Shown here piece by piece: positions 1 through 4,960 of a stretch of DNA of 8,832 nucleotides. The translations under genes and the position numbers were made by a program. Within the stretch, counting starts at the first letter, position 1. The number at the start of each line of letters is the position of its first letter. The notes beneath the pieces are model-generated. The model did not search any database. It was not told the origin of the DNA and worked only from the letters and a program-made list of their open reading frames with translations. The stretch is from DATJUF01 sp035524095 (GTDB lineage Bacteria > Desulfobacterota > Binatia > Binatales > Binataceae): the NCBI GenBank assembly GCA_035524095.1, contig DATKPK010000228.1, forward strand, positions 1-8,832, given 5' to 3'.

Positions 1-709
1 CGGGCTGTTCCTCCAGCGGAATGCACGGAATGCCCCTGAGTTCCTGCGCCGTGCGCAAGCCGGTGACGTGCATGTGCTTCCTGATCCAGGAATCCCGCGC
101 CTGGGCAAATTCATAGGCAGTGCGGATGCCGTACTTCTCCAAGAATTTGTCGTACTGCCTGCCGATGCCCCAGACATCGCGCACGGGCGTCATGGCGAGA
201 ATGGCTTTCGTCATCGCCTCGGTCTGCAGTACGGTTACACCGTCCGATTTCTTGGCGGTGTTGTTGGCGAGCTTTGCGAGTGTTTTTGTCTTGCCGATGC
301 CGACGCCGACCGGCAGGCCGGTCCAGCGTTTCACGGTGTCCTTGATTTCCCAGGCATAGGCTTCAAGGTCGAGGTGCAGGAAGCCCGTGAGGTCGCAGAA
401 AGCCTCGTCGATAGAATAGATCTCAACATCCGACGTTAGCCGCATGAGTGTTTGCATCACCCGCTGCGACATATCCCCGTAAAGCTCGTAATTGCTGGAG
501 CGCACGACGACGCCGTGGCGCTCGATGAGAGGCCTTACCTTGAAGAACGGCTCGCCCATGCCGATGCCGAGCTTCTTGGCCTCGTTGCTGCGGGCGATGA
601 TGCAGCCATCATTATTGGAAAGCACCACGACGGGCCGCTTCTCCAGCCGCGGCTGAAACACGCGCTCACACGATGCATAGAAATTATTGCAGTCAACGAG
701 TGCGAACAT
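1..709 (-). CDS. umuC: UmuC, DNA polymerase V catalytic subunit (partial, C-terminus outside window)
   Basis: Y-family translesion polymerase; with processed UmuD it copies damaged DNA during the SOS response. Reading the reverse strand from the ATG at 709-707 gives MFALVDCNNFYASCERVF, the classic UmuC N-terminus. The catalytic acidic residues fall at Asp6 and Asp101-Glu102 (YSIDEAF), the same numbers as in E. coli UmuC. NNDGCIIARS (32-41), YGDMS (77-81), the helix-hairpin-helix motif GVGIGKTKTLAKLAN and RELRG-IPC near the window edge follow. About 236 codons are visible, roughly the first 55% of a typical 420-residue protein. The start lies 3 nt after the SRAP stop, so translation is probably coupled; no clear Shine-Dalgarno is seen. 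It is the last visible gene of the umuD-SRAP-umuC operon. No frameshift occurs in the visible part. Whether the C-terminal clamp-binding region is intact cannot be seen. Confidence 0.95.
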   Translation of the reverse strand, partial: MFALVDCNNFYASCERVFQPRLEKRPVVVLSNNDGCIIARSNEAKKLGIGMGEPFFKVRPLIERHGVVVRSSNYELYGDMSQRVMQTLMRLTSDVEIYSIDEAFCDLTGFLHLDLEAYAWEIKDTVKRWTGLPVGVGIGKTKTLAKLANNTAKKSDGVTVLQTEAMTKAILAMTPVRDVWGIGRQYDKFLEKYGIRTAYEFAQARDSWIRKHMHVTGLRTAQELRGIPCIPLEEQP

Positions 710-712
710 GGC

Positions 713-1345
713 TCATATCGGTGCGATGCAGGAGGCGTCCTTGTTTCTCGGGTTGTTCACGGCCTTGCTCACCTTGTGCTCACGCATGAGGCTCGCAGGG
801 TAAGGGTGGAAAAACTCAACGAGTTCCCTGGGATCGGAATCCGGCGAGAGCCATTGGGAGACGGCGTTGTGCCCCAGGATGACGGGCATCCTGTGATGAA
901 ACCTCCCTACCAGCTCGTTGGGAGTGGTAGTGAATATTGAGAAGGCTGGGCCTGTGAGGGTATCCTTCCAAACGCCCGCGAAAGAAAACAGGCCTTCTGC
1001 CGGATAGACGTAGTGCGGCTGCTTCTCCTTGTCGCTGATCGTTTCCCATTCATAGAAGCCGTCAGCGGGAATGACGCAGCGCCGTTCCCGAAAATCCTTT
1101 TTATCCGCGGCCTTCTCCGATTGCGTGTTGATGCGATTAAAGGACGGCTTCCCCGGAATCGTCGTCAGAATCCCGAAGGTTGCAAGCTCGACGGTGCGCT
1201 GGTGATCCGCGCCTTCACGGACGATGGGAGTCCTCTCGGTCGGCGCGATGTTGTGCGAAGGAACGTAGGCGTCGAGTTTGAGTGCCGCATCGTAGAGTTT
1301 GGCGATTACCTCACGCTGCGATTTTGAAGAGAGGCGCCCGCACAT
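713..1345 (-). CDS. SRAP domain protein (YedK/HMCES-type abasic-site DNA-protein crosslink factor)
   Basis: 210 residues, near the usual 210-230 for the family. SRAP proteins bind abasic sites in single-stranded DNA and form a thiazolidine crosslink through the N-terminal Cys exposed after Met removal. The family residues are present: Cys2 in MCGR, which fixes the start; Asn32 in NIAPTE; Glu99 in DGFYEW; and the His of HxRMP at His150 (HHRMPVIL). The usual WGL-type motif is altered to FGI at about 57-59. The start is preceded by GAGGTG, which overlaps the umuD stop, and the two genes are 6 nt apart; its own stop is 3 nt before umuC. SRAP genes are known to cluster with SOS genes, and here the gene sits between the two polymerase V subunit genes. 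That placement suggests SOS induction and protection of abasic sites during translesion synthesis, which is inferred. Confidence 0.93.
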   Translation of the reverse strand: MCGRLSSKSQREVIAKLYDAALKLDAYVPSHNIAPTERTPIVREGADHQRTVELATFGILTTIPGKPSFNRINTQSEKAADKKDFRERRCVIPADGFYEWETISDKEKQPHYVYPAEGLFSFAGVWKDTLTGPAFSIFTTTPNELVGRFHHRMPVILGHNAVSQWLSPDSDPRELVEFFHPYPASLMREHKVSKAVNNPRNKDASCIAPI

Positions 1346-1351
1346 AGCACC

Positions 1352-1816
1352 TCAGAGATGGCGTATGGCGTGTTTGACCACGCCCCAGATTGTGAAGTCG
1401 CTGCTTTCGCTCACGGCAATCGGTTCGTATTTGTCGTTCTCCGGCATGAGCGCAACCGTTTTTCCTTTAACGCACAGACGCTTGATCGTAAATTCACCGT
1501 CGAGGACGACGAGCACGACCTTGTTGTGCATGGCCTTGATGTCGGATGCGACGAGCGAGCGGTCCACGATGGCGATGTCGCCCGGAAAAATGCCCGCTCC
1601 CGTCATGGAATCGCCCTCGACCCGCACTAGGAACGTCGCGGCCGGATGCTCGGCCAAGTAGGCGTTGAGGTCGATTTTGCCTTCAAGATAATCCTCGGCC
1701 GGAGACGGAAATCCCGCACGCGGGCGACACATATAGAGCGGCAGCGCAAGCTTTGCTGAGCGGGCAAGCGGAAGAAACGTGACGCTATCGCGGATCGGAT
1801 GAATCTTGCGAAGCAT
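1352..1816 (-). CDS. umuD: UmuD, S24 autoprotease subunit of DNA polymerase V
   Basis: 154 residues, slightly longer than E. coli UmuD (139). UmuD self-cleaves on RecA-ssDNA contact and the processed form joins UmuC. The cleavage region reads RPRAGFPSPAEDYLE, so the scissile bond is predicted at Ala34-Gly35 rather than the Cys-Gly of E. coli; LexA also uses Ala-Gly. The catalytic Ser is Ser70 (GDSMTGAGI) and the general-base Lys is Lys112 (GEFTIKRL). About five extra residues between them compared with E. coli fall around VASDIKAMHNK. There is no N-terminal helix-turn-helix, which argues against a LexA repressor. It is the first gene of the operon. The start at 1816 is the only ATG that gives the standard N-terminal arm. 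No Shine-Dalgarno precedes it, but a promoter lies very close upstream. Confidence 0.93.
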   Translation of the reverse strand: MLRKIHPIRDSVTFLPLARSAKLALPLYMCRPRAGFPSPAEDYLEGKIDLNAYLAEHPAATFLVRVEGDSMTGAGIFPGDIAIVDRSLVASDIKAMHNKVVLVVLDGEFTIKRLCVKGKTVALMPENDKYEPIAVSESSDFTIWGVVKHAIRHL

Positions 1817-1822
1817 GGGCGC

Positions 1823-1851
1823 AAACTACGCCCGGCGGGTGGATGGGTCAA
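1823..1851 (-). promoter_or_regulatory. Candidate sigma-70 promoter of the umuD operon, possibly leaderless
   Basis: On the minus strand TTGACC (1851-1846) and TAGTTT (1828-1823) are separated by exactly 17 nt. Only 6 nt separate the -10-like hexamer from the umuD ATG, so transcription would begin at or next to the start codon. The -35 is a good match and the -10 is weak. No GTTC-N7-GTTC SOS box overlaps it. Confidence 0.4.
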
Positions 1852-1957
1852 GGCGCTTCAAATACCGTCTGGCGACGGCGACTCCGCAAGCTCTACGGCG
1901 CATGCCTGGGGTGCGCAAGCTTGCTCCGTCGTACTGGGAACCTACGTGGTGGACTCT

Positions 1958-1987
1958 GGCCTTGTTTAGGGCGGCAAAAGCAAGGCC
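1958..1987. repeat. 7-bp inverted repeat in the gap between the divergent operons
   Basis: GGCCTTG (1958-1964) and CAAGGCC (1981-1987) are perfect complements with a 16-nt loop. It lies between the divergent umuD and WYL promoters. No T-tract follows on either strand, so a terminator is unlikely. The rest of 1852-2010 shows no gene or recognised site. Confidence 0.25.
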
Positions 1988-2010
1988 TTGGCGATCACGT
2001 CCAAAGTTCC

Positions 2011-2040
2011 TTGACATTGGAATGCGTCGTGTTTTATGAT
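2011..2040 (+). promoter_or_regulatory. Sigma-70-like promoter of the WYL/ubiquitin-like operon
   Basis: A consensus TTGACA (2011-2016) and TATGAT (2035-2040) are spaced 18 nt apart. The predicted start site is about 2046-2048. This leaves a leader of about 29 nt before the ATG at 2076 and makes the in-frame GTG at 2046 an unlikely start. It is the only strong promoter seen for the whole plus-strand operon. Confidence 0.72.
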
Positions 2041-2043
2041 GAG

Positions 2044-2056
2044 TCGTGTTACACGA
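2044..2056. promoter_or_regulatory. Perfect palindromic operator candidate over the transcription start
   Basis: TCGTGT-T-ACACGA is a perfect 6-1-6 inverted repeat covering the predicted start site. The same half-site TCGTGTT also occurs at 2027-2033 inside the promoter spacer, 17 nt upstream of the TCGTGTT at 2044. The second arm there is degenerate. A dimeric repressor bound here would block initiation. The obvious candidate is the WYL protein encoded just downstream, since CapW/BrxR regulators bind inverted repeats in their own promoters. Confidence 0.6.
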
Positions 2057-2075
2057 TGTATCAGATATAGGCACA

Positions 2076-2942
2076 ATGACTGATCGGGCCATAGAGGCGG
2101 CGCCCAAGACCCGGCCATGGGGACAAGACCGGCGATTGGAATTCATCGAATTTCGCCTGCTATGGGACGGCAAAATCAATCGCGGCGAGGTCGCCGAATA
2201 TTTCAACATCTCGGTTCAGCAAGCATCGCTAGATTTCGCCAAATACCTCGATTTGGCCAAACAGAACATGGAGTATGACCGCCACGAAAAGGTCTATCGC
2301 GCGACACAGCACTTTAAGCCTTTATTTCTGGCGCCCGATACCCAGACTTATTTGAACGAGATTCAGGGCCTCGCCGCCGGGACGATTTCACGCTCAGTCA
2401 GCTTCGTCGGAACCCGACCGCCATGTGATGTCGTGACGCTCCCGGTACGGCGCGTTCGCATTGAGATGCTGTTGCCAATTCTCTGGGCGATCCGCGATGG
2501 CTCGGAGATAGACGTCACGTATCAATCGATGCGGTCTCCGGATCAAACTCGTCAGTGGATTGCCCCCCATTCTCTGGCCTTTGACGGTTCCCGCTGGCAC
2601 ACCCGCGCATGGTGCCATGGAACTTCTCGGTTTCGGGATTTTGTCTTGACCAGATTCGAGCAAATCCATGGACGCCGTATCAGCAGCGTGAATCCACAGG
2701 ACGATACCGATTGGCATACATTCGTTGTGATCGAAATTGCGCCCAATCCGAATCTCACAGCCAGTCAGCGAGATTCCGTCATCGCCGACTTCGGCATGCA
2801 GGACGGACGGCTGTCGAAGACAATCCGCCGCGCGCTCGTTTCATATTTCGTGCGCCACCTGCGGATTGAATCACCGCAGAAGTCCCAGCCAATCATGTGG
2901 GCGAACCGTGCACAGTTTGAAGATTTAAGGGAAGACCAATGA
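2076..2942 (+). CDS. WYL-domain transcriptional regulator (CapW/BrxR-like)
   Basis: 288 residues from the ATG at 2076. An upstream in-frame GTG at 2046 sits on the predicted transcription start and was not used. The N-terminal winged-helix DNA-binding region spans about 15-75 (RRLEFIEFRLLWDGKINR, then EYFNISVQQASLDFAKY). A WYL domain spans about 140-200, with YQSM, WIAPHSLAFDGSRWH-RAWC and FRDFVLTRF; Trp174-His175-Thr176 occupy the W-Y-L position. A C-terminal WCX-like extension covers about 215-280. WYL regulators of this architecture repress antiphage operons (CapW of CBASS, BrxR of BREX), and their WYL domain is thought to sense a nucleic-acid or damage-derived ligand. Here it heads the ubiquitin-like operon, 39 nt before the next gene, with a palindrome over its promoter. 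Autorepression plus control of the whole operon is inferred; the ligand is unknown. Confidence 0.88.
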   Translation: MTDRAIEAAPKTRPWGQDRRLEFIEFRLLWDGKINRGEVAEYFNISVQQASLDFAKYLDLAKQNMEYDRHEKVYRATQHFKPLFLAPDTQTYLNEIQGLAAGTISRSVSFVGTRPPCDVVTLPVRRVRIEMLLPILWAIRDGSEIDVTYQSMRSPDQTRQWIAPHSLAFDGSRWHTRAWCHGTSRFRDFVLTRFEQIHGRRISSVNPQDDTDWHTFVVIEIAPNPNLTASQRDSVIADFGMQDGRLSKTIRRALVSYFVRHLRIESPQKSQPIMWANRAQFEDLREDQ

Positions 2943-2969
2943 ATGACGCATCACAAGCACAAATTCTAA

Positions 2970-2975
2970 AAGGAG
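2970..2975 (+). promoter_or_regulatory. Strong Shine-Dalgarno for the ubiquitin-like gene
   Basis: AAGGAG lies 6 nt before the ATG at 2982, inside a run AAAAGGAG. It is the best ribosome-binding site in the operon. The later genes depend on start-stop overlaps, so the ubiquitin-like protein, the likely stoichiometric substrate, may be made in excess of its enzymes. Confidence 0.8.
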
Positions 2976-2981
2976 AACGAC

Positions 2982-3233
2982 ATGTCTGAAGCAGAGAAAT
3001 CCGATAAAAAACTGCATCCATTTTATGTGGATGCAAATCGCCATGAAAGCGCCAAGACCGCGCTCACTGGCGCTGAAATAAAGGCCATCGCCAATGTAGC
3101 CCCCAATTATCAGCTCTTCCTCGAAGAAGAAGGCGACAAACCCGACAAGGGCATCGGCGACGGGGAGGCGGTGGGCATCACCGAACGCGTGAAACACTTT
3201 TTCGCTGTCCCGCCAGCGACGTTTGGACTCTGA
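2982..3233 (+). CDS. Ubiquitin-like protein with one beta-grasp domain (multiubiquitin family)
   Basis: 83 residues. The opening HPFYVDANRHESAKTALTG, then AEIKAIANV, YQLFLEEEGD and IGDGEAVGI, ending HFFAVPPATFGL, matches the single-domain pattern of bacterial multiubiquitin-family proteins: two strands, a helix, then strands. The N-terminus before about residue 12 is charged and probably flexible. The tail is the key point: Gly82 is followed by only Leu83, so removing one residue would expose a C-terminal Phe-Gly for adenylation by the E1. It shares one base with the E2 gene (TGATG) and is followed by E1, JAB and DUF6527 functions, as expected for a conjugatable modifier. There are eight lysines, so chain formation is possible but not implied. 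The family assignment rests on pattern and context. Confidence 0.85.
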   Translation: MSEAEKSDKKLHPFYVDANRHESAKTALTGAEIKAIANVAPNYQLFLEEEGDKPDKGIGDGEAVGITERVKHFFAVPPATFGL

Positions 3234-3631
3234 TGATCGGCGAGCAATTCCAGCAACTGAAGGAATACCTTCAGGAATTCAAGCACCAAGACGCTGAAAT
3301 CCAGCGTCGGGCCGATGGCTCGTACCTCATTACGATCAAAGGGTTCGATTTGCCAGATGGCTGGAATCCTAAGAAGGTAGACATTCTCTTCATTGCGCCG
3401 CCCGGGTATCCCGCTGCAAAGCCTGACTGCTTCTGGGTTTCGCCGGCGATACGCCTTGCTAATGGTGCGATACCGCAGGCTGCCAACGAAGGAACGCCAC
3501 TGCCCTACGATATGACCCCGGGCCGTCCCTTGACGTGGTTTTCATGGCATCTGCAAACGTGGGACCCTAATCGCGACCGGCTCGAACAATTTTATCGGGT
3601 AATCCTCCAGCGGCTGGACCCACCGCGATGA
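3233..3631 (+). CDS. E2/UBC-fold conjugating-enzyme-like protein without a catalytic cysteine
   Basis: 132 residues, the size of a minimal UBC fold. It has an N-terminal helix (EQFQQLKEYLQEF), strands ending in IKGFDLP, then KKVDILFIAPPGYPAAKPD-FW, the equivalent of the E2 signature around YP..PP. Thr101-Trp110 and the following WDPNRDRLEQFYRVIL correspond to the active-site stretch and the W-S-P helix of classical E2s. The only cysteine, Cys66, lies in the PxxxF strand, not at the active site. Near the expected site are Thr101, Ser104 and His106 (TWFSWH). This agrees with the prokaryotic E2 family found beside multiubiquitin genes, which I recall being reported to work through serine oxyesters. 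It should accept the ubiquitin-like protein from the E1. It overlaps the upstream gene by 1 nt and the downstream gene by 4 nt (ATGA), with no strong Shine-Dalgarno of its own. Confidence 0.85.
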   Translation: MIGEQFQQLKEYLQEFKHQDAEIQRRADGSYLITIKGFDLPDGWNPKKVDILFIAPPGYPAAKPDCFWVSPAIRLANGAIPQAANEGTPLPYDMTPGRPLTWFSWHLQTWDPNRDRLEQFYRVILQRLDPPR

Positions 3632-4959
3632 TGGAGGTCAGGTTTCAAGATGGAGACGCCAGCCGAATTATCGCTGAGCTTGTAGGCAGGGAGACAGAGC
3701 GCTGCGCGATCTTGTGGGCGTCCCACGTTGCCCTTCCCGAACTGGATCGTCTTGTGGTCTCCCGGATCGAGTTTCCTACCGACGATCATTATTCAGATCG
3801 GTCGCTCATAAGCGCTCAGCTCAAACCGGAATTCATCGCGCAAATTGGCAAAAAGGCCGCTCGCGAAAATCTTTCCGCTATTTTTGTGCATTCGCATCCG
3901 GGGGCAGCTCCGCCGGAATTCTCCGAAGTAGACGACGATGGTGAGGCGCATCTGGCGCGGTTCATGTCCGTGCGGGCGCCTCACTCAGTGCATGGCGCCG
4001 TGGTGGTAAGCGCCGGGGGCTGGTGTGCTCGGCGCCTGGGTGAAAAGACTCCCATGCGCGTCGTGTCGGTCGGGCCGCGATTGCAAGTACTTTTCGACAT
4101 CGACGGCCCGTCAGGTTCCACGCCTTTGAAATTTGATCGGCAGGTCAGGGCGCTCGGGTCCGCCGGCCAAAAATATCTAGAGTCACTCACTGTCGCCATT
4201 GTCGGTCTGGGTGGCACAGGCTCGATTGCCGCCCAACAGTTGGCGCATCTCGGCGTGCGCAAGTTCATTCTCGTCGATCCTGATCGCATTGAGACGACCA
4301 ATCTCAACCGGGTGGTCGGCGCGCATGTAAGCGATGTCAGTCGGCCTAAGACGGACGTGGCTACCGACATGATTATGGGGATCACACCGGACGCTGTTTG
4401 TAAGCGCGTCGTCGGCGACGTGACGCGGACGCCCATCGCTCGCGAACTGCGGGGCGTCGACTTTATCTTCGCGTGCACGGATTCCCATGGCAGCCGCGCC
4501 GTAATTCAACAGATCGCATATCAATATCTCATCCCATGCGTTGATATGGGCTCCATCATCACCGCTAGGGCAGGCCAGATCGCGGGCATACATGGCCGGG
4601 TGCAGGCACTCGCGCCGGGACTGCCGTGCTTCACATGCTGCGAACTGCTGGATTCCGAAGAGGTCCGGCGGGACATGATGAACGCCGAAGAGCGAAGCAA
4701 AGATCAGTATATTCAAGGCGCGCATGAACCCGCGCCCGCCGTCATCTCCATCAACGGGACCGTGACTTCGATGGCGATGACAATGTTTCTGGCCATGATG
4801 GTCGGAGTGCCAAGCGCAGCCCGGCATCTTATCTACGACGCGCGTCCCCCCTCACTGCGAGCCGTCTCATTCAACAGCAATCCGAATTGCTATGTTTGCT
4901 CCCCGCGAGGCGTACTTGCGCGCGGGGATTCGCAACCCCTATTTACACGGGACGATTGA
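3628..4959 (+). CDS. JAB (JAMM) peptidase - E1/ThiF activating enzyme fusion
   Basis: 443 residues, two domains. The N-terminal JAB/MPN domain (about 1-150) has an acidic residue at Glu22 or Glu24 (RETERC) and a JAMM motif with His88, His90, Ser99 and Asp102 (HSHPGAAPPEFSEVD). The His-to-Asp spacing is about three residues longer than in Rpn11. The E1 domain (about 168-430) has the nucleotide loop GLGGTGS (193-199), Asp217 in LVDPD, NLNR (225-228), Lys241 and ACTD (282-285). Two CxxC pairs, Cys334/337 and Cys421/424, should hold a structural zinc. The crossover-loop region (about 355-372, QYIQGAHEPAPAV) has no obvious E1 catalytic cysteine, so the protein may stop at adenylation or use a different nucleophile. 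It likely trims or releases the ubiquitin-like protein and activates its C-terminal Gly. Either of the adjacent ATGs at 3628 and 3631 could be used; the former overlaps the E2 stop. Confidence 0.92.
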   Translation: MMEVRFQDGDASRIIAELVGRETERCAILWASHVALPELDRLVVSRIEFPTDDHYSDRSLISAQLKPEFIAQIGKKAARENLSAIFVHSHPGAAPPEFSEVDDDGEAHLARFMSVRAPHSVHGAVVVSAGGWCARRLGEKTPMRVVSVGPRLQVLFDIDGPSGSTPLKFDRQVRALGSAGQKYLESLTVAIVGLGGTGSIAAQQLAHLGVRKFILVDPDRIETTNLNRVVGAHVSDVSRPKTDVATDMIMGITPDAVCKRVVGDVTRTPIARELRGVDFIFACTDSHGSRAVIQQIAYQYLIPCVDMGSIITARAGQIAGIHGRVQALAPGLPCFTCCELLDSEEVRRDMMNAEERSKDQYIQGAHEPAPAVISINGTVTSMAMTMFLAMMVGVPSAARHLIYDARPPSLRAVSFNSNPNCYVCSPRGVLARGDSQPLFTRDD

Positions 4960-4960
4960 C

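Noticed and set aside
68..940. Open frames on the plus strand opposite umuC and SRAP
   Set aside because: They run antisense to genes with complete catalytic motifs and show no recognisable domain.
2046..2075. GTG start ten codons upstream for the WYL regulator
   Set aside because: It lies on the predicted transcription start and inside the palindrome, so it would not be translated from the identified promoter; the ATG at 2076 fits better.
1826..2209. Minus-strand frame through the intergenic region and WYL start
   Set aside because: It crosses the strong plus-strand promoter and palindrome, and its product is low-complexity and Arg-rich without a domain.
4892..4960. Upstream ATG for the kinase-fold protein
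   Set aside because: It would overlap the E1 reading frame by 68 nt, whereas the ATG at 4961 follows the E1 stop by 1 nt in line with the other operon junctions.
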